DNA of 27,292 bases from a virus. The notes under the pieces were generated by a model, which worked only from the letters and a program-made list of their open reading frames with translations, was not told where the DNA came from and did no database searches. This document shows, piece by piece, positions 12,167-20,871 of the stretch (position 1 is the first letter of the stretch; every line of letters begins with the position of its first letter). The stretch spans positions 1 to 27,292 of IMG/VR virus record IMGVR_UViG_3300046484_000042. One strand, 5' to 3'. The position numbers and the translations under genes are program-made.

Positions 12167-12713
12167 TATGTATCCTAAAGTAAGAGTTCTTAACCGTGAT
12201 TGATGGTACTGAAGTCCAAGTCTGACTCCCCACAGAATAAAGTTGATGGAAAGTATAGACATGTCCGACAGCACTTGCAGAGAAATAGATAGACCATAGA
12301 TTTTCTTGCCACCAATTAGTACTAAGATTAATTCCAGTAATCTGGGATGAAGTATCTTGAGCGGAACCAGCAGTCCAATCAGTCCCACCACCAGGAGCAG
12401 TAAGTATAGAATCTACTGAAGCCCCGTTTGTAAAATAAGGACTGTCTGCCATGGAGATAAAGTCTGCTCCTATAGTCGTAGGGACTTGAGCATAAGCCCC
12501 ACCATCAATACTATATTGTAGGGTACAGGTAGATCCAGTTTGAACAGGAGTAGTCAAAGATTGGATTCTTAATATTGTTATAACCGGAGGTAATGCTATT
12601 GTAGATTGAATAGCTGCTACGTTAGTATCTTCTGCCGCATAAGCAGATTCTAGACCTACCCCTGCATCATCTTGATATATTCTAAAGTGAGTTTGTGTGA
12701 CTGGGGCTGCCAC
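12159..12713 (-). CDS. Fibre-associated beta-rich protein, 184 aa
   Basis: Begins at a GTG (TAGTG overlap with the tail fibre stop). The sequence has many aromatic and Thr/Ser-rich strands (THFRIYQDDAG, CTLQYSIDGGAYAQVP, NWWQENLWSIYFSASA) and ends with a strand, SYFRIHNV. This layout resembles lectin-like or receptor-binding domains that follow fibres in phage genomes. No catalytic motif is evident. It is followed in an 8-base overlap by the Hint-bearing protein, so the two may be parts of one adhesin complex. Confidence 0.65.
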   Translation of the reverse strand: MAAPVTQTHFRIYQDDAGVGLESAYAAEDTNVAAIQSTIALPPVITILRIQSLTTPVQTGSTCTLQYSIDGGAYAQVPTTIGADFISMADSPYFTNGASVDSILTAPGGGTDWTAGSAQDTSSQITGINLSTNWWQENLWSIYFSASAVGHVYTFHQLYSVGSQTWTSVPSITVKNSYFRIHNV

Positions 12714-14668
12714 TATGCACTACCTTTCATAATACCCTTCTCGACCAACACTGCTTGAATCTCATTCAGTAATGCAACGATTCCATCAGCTTGAGCAGAG
12801 GTAGTATAACCATAGGGGGTAACTAGGGTGCTACCTGTAGTGGCTACCTGTGCCTGTGCTGCGTTGGCTCTTTGAATCACAGGAGTTGCTCCATGAAACG
12901 CTAACTTTTGTGCAGTAGCTGTAGCAAACATAGACCCTGTAGTAGTGTCAGTAATCCAGTCATTAGCTGGCATGTTTAAGTCGATACTAGTAAGTGCGAA
13001 CTGAGTTACTCCTGTAGTCGAAGATACACCAACGACATTTGCATTAGTTTCAAAGTCTAGAGTAATCTTCTCGTTATTGGTTAGACCATTGCCCCCAAGA
13101 ATCATAGAACCCATATCAGAGAGTAATGCGGGAGTCCCTGAACCTTTAGGCTTGATTAGGATGTCACCCGTTGTCGCCGCCGCAGAAACCCCGAAAGTGA
13201 TAACTCCTGCCGAGTCAGACTGAAGACTCCAATAGTTATTTGCATCATAAAGACCCTGAGATTGAAAGGTTGTCGTCGAGGTAGACTTCACTGTTCCGGT
13301 GACATTTAGGATAGTAGAAGCATAGACTACGCCTGTGTTGTATGCAGGTACAGCTGATGTTCCTGCACCCAAGAGAGCCGCTCCGACTGTTGCACTATTA
13401 GCTATACTGACCTGTGCATTGGTAGTAGTCGTCCCTGCTGCAATCAGACAATAAGCTGTCTCGGTTGCTCTACCAGATCCACCCCCTGCTACTGGAAGCA
13501 ATGTGAATGTTGGTAAAGAACCAGTTCCATTATAAACGAGAGGATAGGATTGAGTACCTGTAGCAACAGACTGTAATGCCCCTGTAGTAGTAGTGCCTCC
13601 GACGATAGGCATATAAGCAGTTACAGAACTTAATCCTGTTCCTCCATTCGGGACAGTTAAATCTGTCGTAAGAGCTAAGGAACCCCCTGATATGGCTCCT
13701 GTGGTAGTAATAGCCTGTGCACCAGTCCCGTCGAATCCAGCAACCAACGCTCCAGTAGATGTTACTGTCCATTGATTTACTCCATTGGTATAAATTAGGA
13801 AGTCATTGTGCAGATTACCAGAAGTTTTTATCCCAGAGGCAAGACCACCATTATAATCAAGTTCTAAAGCATATGTTGGTGTTAAGTATAAAGTATGCGG
13901 ACCTAGGTCCATTCTATCAATATAGACATAACCATTAAAACAGATGTCATAACCAGATAGTTGTGCGCCTACAGTAAACTTTCCAGACTTTACTCTTAAC
14001 CTTCCATCGGGGTCAATTACATAAGAGTCTACTCCAGCTAATGTTTGCACAGGACTTGCTAACTGTAAATTTCCACCTATAGATACATCACCAGTATTAG
14101 AGGTAAGAGGTATGATACTTATTGAATTAATAGTACAGGTATAGGTAGCATTTCCATAGAGAGTAAACTTCTCAGTGGAATATGCGGTGACATAATAGGT
14201 AGTTGTACCAGCAACAATTTGTTGAGCAGATGTAGCTGAGAATGCATACTTAGGTACGCTTCCGTAAGTAAATCCAGTAGCACCGCTACCTCCTACAGAG
14301 GCGGTAATAACTATCTTATAAGTCACTCCAGCGATCGGAGTAGCTCCTACTCCTGATGGGATACAAGTACCATTAGAGGCGTTGTTCACTCTTGTTATCG
14401 TTGTTCCCGCACCATTAGCCGCCCATCCATTTGTAGCGGTCCAGTTAGCGGGGTCAAAGGAAGGGCAGAGTTCAGAACCAAGAGTTGCGTTAGCTGAGAT
14501 ATTCTTTCCTGCGGTAGTAGAGCCAACGGTAAGATCGCCTGTGAGAGTAGTTGCCCCTGCTCCGAGAGTGCCTGTGGTAACGAAGTTATGTACCCCTAAA
14601 TTAACATCAGAGGTTGCACCTGTGTAGGGGATGCCGCCTGATTTAGGAATATAGTTTATTATGTCCAT
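12713..14668 (-). CDS. Large tail fibre / adhesin, 651 aa
   Basis: The N terminus has the recurrent phage-fibre motif PYTGATSDVNLGVHN (15-29), followed by a domain (about 60-205) that looks carbohydrate-binding. Repeated modules of about 45 residues start with G-G-T-G or G-G-S-G (NGGTGLSSVTAYMPIVGGTT and GGGSGRATETAYCLIAAGTT). The C-terminal helix SAQADGIVALLNEIQAVLVEKG is typical of fibre ends. Such proteins trimerise and bind the cell surface. It is coupled by TAATG to the ATP-grasp gene upstream. Short direct repeats at protein level indicate growth by module duplication. Confidence 0.78.
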   Translation of the reverse strand: MDIINYIPKSGGIPYTGATSDVNLGVHNFVTTGTLGAGATTLTGDLTVGSTTAGKNISANATLGSELCPSFDPANWTATNGWAANGAGTTITRVNNASNGTCIPSGVGATPIAGVTYKIVITASVGGSGATGFTYGSVPKYAFSATSAQQIVAGTTTYYVTAYSTEKFTLYGNATYTCTINSISIIPLTSNTGDVSIGGNLQLASPVQTLAGVDSYVIDPDGRLRVKSGKFTVGAQLSGYDICFNGYVYIDRMDLGPHTLYLTPTYALELDYNGGLASGIKTSGNLHNDFLIYTNGVNQWTVTSTGALVAGFDGTGAQAITTTGAISGGSLALTTDLTVPNGGTGLSSVTAYMPIVGGTTTTGALQSVATGTQSYPLVYNGTGSLPTFTLLPVAGGGSGRATETAYCLIAAGTTTTNAQVSIANSATVGAALLGAGTSAVPAYNTGVVYASTILNVTGTVKSTSTTTFQSQGLYDANNYWSLQSDSAGVITFGVSAAATTGDILIKPKGSGTPALLSDMGSMILGGNGLTNNEKITLDFETNANVVGVSSTTGVTQFALTSIDLNMPANDWITDTTTGSMFATATAQKLAFHGATPVIQRANAAQAQVATTGSTLVTPYGYTTSAQADGIVALLNEIQAVLVEKGIMKGSA

Positions 14669-15939
14669 TAAAAGGTTCCTATGACTTCTTTAGCTTTATT
14701 TAGTGTTTCTGAAATCCTATCCAAATCACCAACTGCACCTTTATCTATACCATAGCAATCTACTTCACCCGCTAATTTCTTTAATTGCTTTACAACTCCA
14801 TCTACGGTTTGGTCACCCGCCACTAAGACACACACAACCTCTTCGGGGGAGTTTTTAACAGCGTAATAATTACCGTTTTTCTTACAAACCGTCATAAATT
14901 TAATATTAGACCTTAATTTGGGATTGAAATCTACCTTAACCCAATGATTTTCTGTATGGTTACTATACAACGGAACAGCTCCTACATACTTATACATTGA
15001 TTTTAACTTAGGCGGTTTATTAGAAGCAATATCCCAAGACATTTCAGGCCAATTATCTATCATCTCTGGATAAAGCAATCCAAGTGGATTAGGAGCACGC
15101 ATACAAATATCTAAGAAAAAATGTTTAGCGGTAGTTACAATCTTTTCTTCGGTGCTTACGGCAGAGCGAACATCAAGCTGTTTAAGAACTGGCTTAAATT
15201 TAGTCATTGTTTCTAAGAGAGGTTTGGGTAATTTTTCTGTAGGAACAAGTTTACCTAAATAGGAGTTTTTGGATAATTCAAGGCCGTAGTAAGAGTAATC
15301 AGAGTATTCTCCGCCTGAAAAGAAAGTATCTACTCCAAATTCATTGTCAGTGTGTATTGCTTCTTCTACAACAAATTCAAATTCATCAGCATAGATACCG
15401 AGAGCTTGCTCCCAATCTTTTAAAAGTAACTCAACCGACTTATAATCTTTGGCATAGAAAGAATTTATTGTTCCACGCCAAATATCTATCTTTACATACT
15501 TATCAGGATTTTTCTTTATATATTCAGTAAGAGCAGGTATACCTTTTATCTTAATACTCTCCTGTAACGGTAATCCTATTTCGGAGATGATTTTTTTTAA
15601 TCCCCACCGACTATTTTCTATCTTCTCTCCCTGCCCGCTTCCGTATATCGGCTTTTCGGGAAAGTGTTTCCTAAGCCACGCTATCATATCATTTTTATGG
15701 ACATCTGGACAAAATATAGCGTCAACCTTATCAATTATATCCCAGAAATATTTGACCTTCTCTACTCCATCAAAACCAAGCCCAATGGCAAAGTCCTCGT
15801 ATTTAGGGAAGAAAGAGCTTGTCCAATCGGTGTAGTAATAGACTTTATCTCCGTGTCTTGCCAGACCTGCCGCAAGCTCAAGATACAACCCGCTATCAAT
15901 ACAGAGCCAAGTTCTTTTTTTTGTATTTTTAGTGTCCAT
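14668..15939 (-). CDS. ATP-grasp-fold ligase in the tail module
   Basis: 423 residues with the signs of an ATP-grasp enzyme: a Rossmann-like N-terminal domain (residues 10-100), then the nucleotide-binding half with YVKID (Lys150), the hinge-type acidic stretch FVVEE (189-193) followed by E200 and D204, and the metal-binding end FLDICMRAPNP (D277, R281, N284), comparable to the 'D.N.R' region of the fold. Family members join a carboxylate to an amine or thiol using ATP. No purine or cell-wall pathway genes are nearby. Lying between ejection and fibre genes, it may modify a virion protein or the host surface. There is no ribosome binding site before the ATG. Confidence 0.7.
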   Translation of the reverse strand: MDTKNTKKRTWLCIDSGLYLELAAGLARHGDKVYYYTDWTSSFFPKYEDFAIGLGFDGVEKVKYFWDIIDKVDAIFCPDVHKNDMIAWLRKHFPEKPIYGSGQGEKIENSRWGLKKIISEIGLPLQESIKIKGIPALTEYIKKNPDKYVKIDIWRGTINSFYAKDYKSVELLLKDWEQALGIYADEFEFVVEEAIHTDNEFGVDTFFSGGEYSDYSYYGLELSKNSYLGKLVPTEKLPKPLLETMTKFKPVLKQLDVRSAVSTEEKIVTTAKHFFLDICMRAPNPLGLLYPEMIDNWPEMSWDIASNKPPKLKSMYKYVGAVPLYSNHTENHWVKVDFNPKLRSNIKFMTVCKKNGNYYAVKNSPEEVVCVLVAGDQTVDGVVKQLKKLAGEVDCYGIDKGAVGDLDRISETLNKAKEVIGTF

Positions 15940-15949
15940 ATGGTATAAT
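15921..15949 (+). promoter_or_regulatory. Sigma70-like promoter pointing rightward, antisense to the virion block
   Basis: TTGTAT (15921-15926), a 17-base spacer and a perfect TATAAT (15944-15949) lie in and beside the start of the ATP-grasp gene. The -35 is only half-consensus. Transcription would run against the virion genes. Chance occurrence in AT-rich sequence is possible. Confidence 0.3.
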
Positions 15950-15955
15950 TAGAGT

Positions 15956-16018
15956 ATGGTTATATTAATGTTCTTAGGTATTTTGCTATTTTCTGTATCT
16001 TTATATCATCTACTTTAA
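15956..16018 (+). CDS. Possible 20-aa hydrophobic peptide on the opposite strand
   Basis: Seven bases after the TATAAT element an ATG opens a 20-codon frame (VILMFLGILLFSVSLYHLL after Met), almost all hydrophobic. It fills the 75-base gap between two - strand genes. There is no ribosome binding site, so it would be leaderless. Weak evidence. Confidence 0.2.
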   Translation: MVILMFLGILLFSVSLYHLL

Positions 16019-17277
16019 CGAGCGGCGTGTCTAAAAGCACTTCCTGCCACGCTACCGCCCGCATAAGTAGCGGCTCCCGCACCAAGCCCCACACCAAGAA
16101 TCTTTAATAACTGGTTTATCTTATGAGCAGAATTAAACTTAGTCATCTTAGAAATAATATTACTTGGTAAAACCTTCTTAAATGCTAATGATTTATCTGC
16201 ACTTAACTTATCAAAATTCTTCATTGTATTCTCAGTCTTATTAAATCCTAAGTCACCTCTAATGCCCTTATAAGCTTTCATATAATCCCCGTAGCCTTGA
16301 TTATAGAGTTTTAGTTCGGGAACCTGCTCAACAACCTCTCCCTTTAAATCGTTAGCAAAATCTAAGAGGATTCTGTCGGAATCAGTCCAATCGGCTTTAA
16401 AACCTTTTGCTATTTTAGACTTTATTCCTGGCAAATCTTTTATCCATTTCTGGAGTTTATCCGCTTCTTGTAAAGAAAGTTCTTGGTTAGGATTTTCTTC
16501 TACTGTTTTTATTATACTTTCTATTCTTTTGGCAATAGGATTTTTGGCTTCTAAGGCATCAAGGAAGTTTGGTTGTTCTGATATTCTCCCTAATGAGTCA
16601 CCATAGTTTTCTTTTAGACTATTTAATGGGTTAGTTAATTTAATTGTCTTATCTGAGTCTTTTACCAATTCTCCGTATTTCTCCCCAAATTGTTCCATTA
16701 CTTCTTGTTTAGATTGAACTAAAGAATTTTCTACCTCTCTTGATAAAGAAGAAACCTTTTGCGGTGTATTCATTCCTATTGATTGTTTTATGGCACTCAT
16801 AGCCCCAGGGAGAGCCTCTTCTAACGCAGGCATTGTCGCTAATGCCGCACCTGCCATACCCACAGGAGAAGACATATCTGACATCTGTTGAGCACCCATA
16901 CTCTCTTTAGAGGTTGGCATACTGATACCACCAACCTTTAAATCAGGCGTTCCACCTGCTATATTAGGCAGAAACATTCCTAAAGAACCCCATTGCGGAT
17001 TAAGCTGAGCCGCTCCACCAATACCAGGCATTTTCATAGCACTGTCTTTAGAGATATTTGGTTGGGTAAGAGCTTTAATAGCCCCTGTAATGCCCTCTAA
17101 CATTGGATTAGGTGGCTTTGGAGCATTAATGGCTTGTGTGGCTTCTTCACGGGACATTGATTGTTTAGGAGATGTCTTAGAGAATATATCATTTAATTCT
17201 TGTTCAGTAGGTGGACTATCACCCGTTAAACTTAACGATTTACCGCTTGTGGGGTCAGTTACTTTATATGTTGGCAT
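16015..17277 (-). CDS. Ejection/internal virion-type protein, 420 aa
   Basis: The first 33 residues (YKVTDPTSGKSLSLTGDSPP..ELNDIF) are an N-terminal motif I recognise from podophage internal or ejection proteins. The middle is Gly/Met/Pro-rich with a hydrophobic stretch (GMAGAALATMPALEEALPGAM, ~137-157). Residues ~170-380 are mostly helical and charged, and the C terminus has a glycine-zipper-like membrane segment (LLKILGVGLGAGAATYAGG). Such proteins leave the virion with the DNA and form a channel across the envelope. It is third in a row of three candidates. GAGGAT precedes the start. Confidence 0.68.
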   Translation of the reverse strand: MPTYKVTDPTSGKSLSLTGDSPPTEQELNDIFSKTSPKQSMSREEATQAINAPKPPNPMLEGITGAIKALTQPNISKDSAMKMPGIGGAAQLNPQWGSLGMFLPNIAGGTPDLKVGGISMPTSKESMGAQQMSDMSSPVGMAGAALATMPALEEALPGAMSAIKQSIGMNTPQKVSSLSREVENSLVQSKQEVMEQFGEKYGELVKDSDKTIKLTNPLNSLKENYGDSLGRISEQPNFLDALEAKNPIAKRIESIIKTVEENPNQELSLQEADKLQKWIKDLPGIKSKIAKGFKADWTDSDRILLDFANDLKGEVVEQVPELKLYNQGYGDYMKAYKGIRGDLGFNKTENTMKNFDKLSADKSLAFKKVLPSNIISKMTKFNSAHKINQLLKILGVGLGAGAATYAGGSVAGSAFRHAAR

Positions 17278-17289
17278 AAATTATCCTCT

Positions 17290-18750
17290 TTATTTAGGAG
17301 AAACTACCATTCTCCGCATATTTAATCTTTGTTGTTCATTATCATCTCTTTTTCTTGTATCTTCTGAATCTGAACTTTCATCATTTTTATTTATACTTTT
17401 TGAAGTATAATTTCTTTGATTGGGAGGTTGCAAATTTCCCATGTTGTGGTCAACGGCCCAATCTCCAGCCTCTCTCCAAGTCATATTGTATTTTTTTGTT
17501 AAATAATCCATAACATCATAAGTGTTATATTGGTCTAAAACAGATTTAGGTATTTTAATATTATTTTTCTCGGCATAAGATAACGGACGTTCAGAATCAT
17601 TGTTATTTGCTTTTATTTCTTCAACATGAAACCGCCCTATTTTCTGTGCCTTACTACCACCCTGTTGTCCTGCCTGAATTGCCTGACCTTGAGGAGTTTG
17701 CATTACATTTCCCTGTTGGCTACCCGTACTACCTACTGTATAGGGAGTAATATCTGCTACTGCCTTATCTCTCAGTCTTAAATTAGTTTCTACTTGGTCT
17801 AAACCCGATGAAAACTGTTTTTGTCCATAAGTAGGATTTAAGATTTGATTAACTAATTCAAACGCTTGGTCGGTAGGCACACCACCACGAACAAACGCTA
17901 CTGCCATATTATCCTTCATCAAGTTTAGCTGGGTTATAAATTCGGTAGCAACCTGAACTTGGTCTTGTGACATATTCTTTGTTTCTGCCTGATTTAATTC
18001 ATAGTTCGGTGTTCCTGATATACCGCTCATTCTTGCCCCAACTACGACTTTGTTAAATGGGGTAAAACCAGTCCTCTCAAACTCATTATTTAACTCTCTC
18101 ATTGGTTCTAAATCCATTTGAACAGAGTTAAGAGCTGTCCTTAACTGAACCATTTGGTTTTGGTTCATTGTTTTTGTTAGTGTTTGAGTAGCAATATAAT
18201 CAAGTTGAGATTTCTTTAGGTCAAATTTGTCTTTAGAAGCTAACGCTATTATTTTACCTGCTAACCCCGTCCTACCCAAACCCGTTAGTAACGGAGAGGT
18301 TGTTCCGTTCTTAATACCCTCGTAAATTTGAGTAGCTTCATCACCAGTTTCTTTCATCTGAGGAGTTGGGCCTTTAAAACTCACCTGACCTTTAGCATTA
18401 ACCGATGGAGTAGCGTCAACACCCTGAGTTTTGGCGGCTTCTTCGGCTGATTTATATTGTAAAACACTTTCCATAGGAGTAAGTATTTTCTGAGGTGGTT
18501 TAATAGACACTTCTCCGTCACTCTTAATATCTACACCGAGAGAAGTTGCTTTTTCCATATTCGGCGTTCCGTCAGGATTAATCATTCCAAACTGTTGCAT
18601 TAACTGCTGACCTTGCTGACGTATTCTTTGTCTATCTTGGTCTTGTTGCTGTTTCTGACGCTGTTCCTGAAAACGCTGGTTCATAACATCAGGACTTAAT
18701 GCTTGTTGAGCACCTTGCATTGTAGCTGAAAATGGGTCTCCGAGTGCCAT
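17290..18750 (-). CDS. Large helical ejection-type protein, 486 aa
   Basis: Glutamine-rich N terminus (RFQEQRQKQQQDQDRQRIRQ, 27-46), then a long helical, charged region, a second Gln/Gly-rich linker (~345-370) and a polar C-terminal tail rich in Asn, Asp and Arg. No enzymatic motif. It starts in a TAATG overlap with the preceding Gln/Asn-rich gene and a GGAGG site lies inside that gene's last codons. Size, composition and position between an adaptor/hub set and fibres match the second ejection protein of P22-like phages (gp20 position). Sequence identity to gp20 is not claimed. Confidence 0.6.
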   Translation of the reverse strand: MALGDPFSATMQGAQQALSPDVMNQRFQEQRQKQQQDQDRQRIRQQGQQLMQQFGMINPDGTPNMEKATSLGVDIKSDGEVSIKPPQKILTPMESVLQYKSAEEAAKTQGVDATPSVNAKGQVSFKGPTPQMKETGDEATQIYEGIKNGTTSPLLTGLGRTGLAGKIIALASKDKFDLKKSQLDYIATQTLTKTMNQNQMVQLRTALNSVQMDLEPMRELNNEFERTGFTPFNKVVVGARMSGISGTPNYELNQAETKNMSQDQVQVATEFITQLNLMKDNMAVAFVRGGVPTDQAFELVNQILNPTYGQKQFSSGLDQVETNLRLRDKAVADITPYTVGSTGSQQGNVMQTPQGQAIQAGQQGGSKAQKIGRFHVEEIKANNNDSERPLSYAEKNNIKIPKSVLDQYNTYDVMDYLTKKYNMTWREAGDWAVDHNMGNLQPPNQRNYTSKSINKNDESSDSEDTRKRDDNEQQRLNMRRMVVSPK

Positions 18751-19496
18751 TATTGACCTCCTCCAAACGTCTTGGCGTTATTCGTGGGTGAATTAAACAC
18801 TGGCATTAAATTCTGTATCGCATTATTTCCTAAACTCATTACTCCATTCTGCATACCGTAAGCATTGCCGAGCGAAGCCTGATATGGATACGCCTGATAT
18901 TGTGCCGCATTCTGTGCCGCACCTGCCTGACGTTTCATAGCTTCAAGTCCATATCCCTGTTGAGAATTATAAAGATTACTCATATTCTGTATACCCGTCT
19001 GTTGATTACCATACATTGTATTCTCTAATCCTTGGGCATTTTGTAATGACTGCTGACCATAAGCCATACGATTCTGAGCGTCTGCGACTGCGGCTTCAAC
19101 ACCTGCCCTACCTAAACTTTCTAAATTTATACCGCTGTTTAAAAGGCCTCGGTTGTTAGACTGTTGATTGACGTTCTGTGTTGCAAGCTGTAAGTTAGGC
19201 TGCAGAGAGGACTCCCACCCTGCATAGGGATTAGCGGCCTGACCTGATACAGTGTTGTAGATATTCTGTGCCATTGGGCCTTGCTGTTGATACTGCTGTT
19301 CAGAGTTTTGATAGCCCGACGGTGCTTGTCCCATACCGCTAAAATACTGGTAGAGTTGTTGCAACATATTACCTTGATTAAAAGACTGTCCGTACTGCTG
19401 ACTTTCTTGGTCTGTCATTTTACTGCGATTGTACATTGTAGAGCCAGCTTCTGAAATACCTCCAGCCGCCTTACTCTTTGCGTCGCCAAAACTCAT
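18750..19496 (-). CDS. Gln/Asn/Tyr-rich ejection-type protein, 248 aa
   Basis: A low-complexity protein with about a third Gln, Asn, Gly and Tyr (QQYGQSFNQGNMLQQLYQYF; QNAAQYQAYPYQASLGNAYG). The start follows GAGGTGA. The N terminus (MSFGDAKSKAAGGISEAG) and central AVADAQNRMAYGQQSL segment look like small P22 gp7-type or tape-like internal proteins in podoviruses. It is the first of the three ejection candidates. The prion-like composition suggests flexible or disordered packing inside the capsid. Function inferred from position and composition. Confidence 0.6.
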   Translation of the reverse strand: MSFGDAKSKAAGGISEAGSTMYNRSKMTDQESQQYGQSFNQGNMLQQLYQYFSGMGQAPSGYQNSEQQYQQQGPMAQNIYNTVSGQAANPYAGWESSLQPNLQLATQNVNQQSNNRGLLNSGINLESLGRAGVEAAVADAQNRMAYGQQSLQNAQGLENTMYGNQQTGIQNMSNLYNSQQGYGLEAMKRQAGAAQNAAQYQAYPYQASLGNAYGMQNGVMSLGNNAIQNLMPVFNSPTNNAKTFGGGQ

Positions 19497-19499
19497 ATG

Positions 19500-19820
19500 T
19501 CACCTCGTGTAGTAGAACTTGTTAGTTTTATCTCTATGAAAGTAATAAATTCCGTTAGGATATTTTTCTCTCATAAACTTTCTTATCTGTAAGAAATTGA
19601 TTTTCCCTTTAAATTCGCCGATGGTGAAAAAGTTGTTGATGTATATGAATAACTGTTCTCGTTTTTTGGTAACAATCCATGTGAAGAAAGCGGCATCTTT
19701 TTCTCCCCGCCTGATAAAGTGGAAACAATTATTGTCAATGGCTTCTTGGAGTTCTTTTTTGAGTTCTTCATTATATTTAATTCCCTCTTGGTTTAAAAGA
19801 CCAAGGATTTTACTGACCAA
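19500..19820 (-). CDS. Uncharacterised 106-aa protein between fibre and ejection genes
   Basis: The best start is a TTG at 19820, overlapping the fibre-like gene by 11 bases; no ATG is available near the frame's beginning and no ribosome binding site is visible, so coupling is likely. The sequence has an N-terminal helix, then NCFHFIRRGEKDAAFFTWIV, INNFFTIGEFKGKINFL and a KYPNGIYYFHRDKTNKFYY tail: aromatic, mixed alpha/beta, soluble. The layout is faintly like the small acyltransferase-like proteins sometimes found beside phage tail genes, but no catalytic residues can be assigned with confidence. Confidence 0.55.
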   Translation of the reverse strand: MVSKILGLLNQEGIKYNEELKKELQEAIDNNCFHFIRRGEKDAAFFTWIVTKKREQLFIYINNFFTIGEFKGKINFLQIRKFMREKYPNGIYYFHRDKTNKFYYTR

Positions 19821-20586
19821 TGGCTACCCAATCATAAATCGTACCTGTTTGAGTGTAATAATGAGAGCCAGAGTCTGTAATTGTAAAATTTGTTCCATCA
19901 GCACTGAAAGTCGGCTTTACAGCAGAGTTACCGCTTGCCTGTAAAATATTCATACCTGAAATCCATATAGCAGGCCAAGTATCGGCAGTCCCAAATATAT
20001 GAATTACTTTTGGTGTTGTTCCTAAACCGTGAGCGATAGCGATAGTGGCATTAGTTCCCGTATATGTTCCCGCAGATATTGTTTTTCCCGCTATCCCACT
20101 TCCACCATTCCTTGTTGGTAGTATCCCCGTTACACAACCTACAGTTGGATTTGTGCCTGCTCCTACGCCATTAGCGAGGTTTATTCCTACCCATTGAGGG
20201 GTAGTACCGTCTGTTGCTAAGAACGTGCCTGCTGTGCCTATTGCAAGCCTTGTAGGCACGGTTCCTGCCATGTATTCCATATCACCTGATGTTGTCATTG
20301 GAGTTAAGGCAGTAAATGCCGCTAAAGCCGTTGTCTGACCTGTTCCACCGAATTGTATCTGGACAGGCGTTGCGTTCCACACACCAACGGTTACTGTGCC
20401 TAATTGAGCTATGTCAGCATGAGTGTGAGAGTTGTAGGTTGATACTGTTGTGTTGTTGTTGTTATTCTGCGTTACAGATGAAATAACCGTACCCGAAACT
20501 ACGTTCGTAAGACTCAAAGAATTGCTTGGGTTGCAGTATGCTGTCGTTGCCCAAAGTAAAAACGGAATAATCAAAAGTTTCTTCAT
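19810..20586 (-). CDS. Fibre-like protein with Sec signal peptide, 258 aa
   Basis: The first ~19 residues (MKKLLIIPFLLWATTAYC) form a classic signal peptide, cleaved probably before NPSNS. The rest is fibre-like: TQNNNNNTTVSTYNSHTHADIAQLG, a GGTGQTTALAAF module shared in style with the 651-aa fibre, and GDMEYMAGTVPTRLAIGTAGTFLATDG repeats. The C-terminal domain has SADGTNFTITDSGSHYY. A signal peptide on a phage fibre is unexpected, since tails assemble in the cytoplasm. GGAGATG lies before the start. Confidence 0.72.
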   Translation of the reverse strand: MKKLLIIPFLLWATTAYCNPSNSLSLTNVVSGTVISSVTQNNNNNTTVSTYNSHTHADIAQLGTVTVGVWNATPVQIQFGGTGQTTALAAFTALTPMTTSGDMEYMAGTVPTRLAIGTAGTFLATDGTTPQWVGINLANGVGAGTNPTVGCVTGILPTRNGGSGIAGKTISAGTYTGTNATIAIAHGLGTTPKVIHIFGTADTWPAIWISGMNILQASGNSAVKPTFSADGTNFTITDSGSHYYTQTGTIYDWVAIGQ

Positions 20587-20595
20587 GTCATCTCC

Positions 20596-20871
20596 TTATT
20601 GCCACCCTGTTCCAGACGGCTCGGTTACACAAATTTTAACTGTGAATGTTGCACCATTTTTATATATCACCATATCACCATATCTTCCATTTCTATTATG
20701 ATTTGGGTCTTGAGTTACTACTGTTAAGTTATTCATATTATCGTGAATTGTTTTAAAATACTTTAGCGTTGCTTTTGAGTCGTCCACTGTTGGAGGGTCA
20801 GGCATTACCCCTGCGTATGCGACACCCGTTATAAAAATAAATAAACTACACTTGGTCAGTAGGTTCCACAT
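20596..20871 (-). CDS. Small secreted protein, 91 aa
   Basis: Starts within the end of the propeller gene (26-base overlap). Residues 1-20 (WNLLTKCSLFIFITGVAYA) are a signal peptide with an AYA cleavage site before GVMPDPP. The mature 71 residues include a YFKTIHDNMNNLTVV helix and a two-strand end (GDMVIYKNGATFTVKICV). No family recognised. It sits between two other secreted virion-block proteins, so the three may act together. Confidence 0.65.
   Translation of the reverse strand: MWNLLTKCSLFIFITGVAYAGVMPDPPTVDDSKATLKYFKTIHDNMNNLTVVTQDPNHNRNGRYGDMVIYKNGATFTVKICVTEPSGTGWQ

Noticed and set aside
12167-12391. N-terminal 75-residue extension of the Hint-bearing protein (start at 12391)
   Set aside because: It lies wholly within the preceding gene in another frame, and the ATG at 12166 in the ATGTCTGA overlap is the natural start. 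The extension is leucine-rich frame-shadow sequence without a ribosome binding site.
20450-20470. GTT repeat coding Asn run in the secreted fibre-like protein as a second microsatellite
   Set aside because: It is a short, impure repeat giving five Asn residues, ordinary for fibre linkers.
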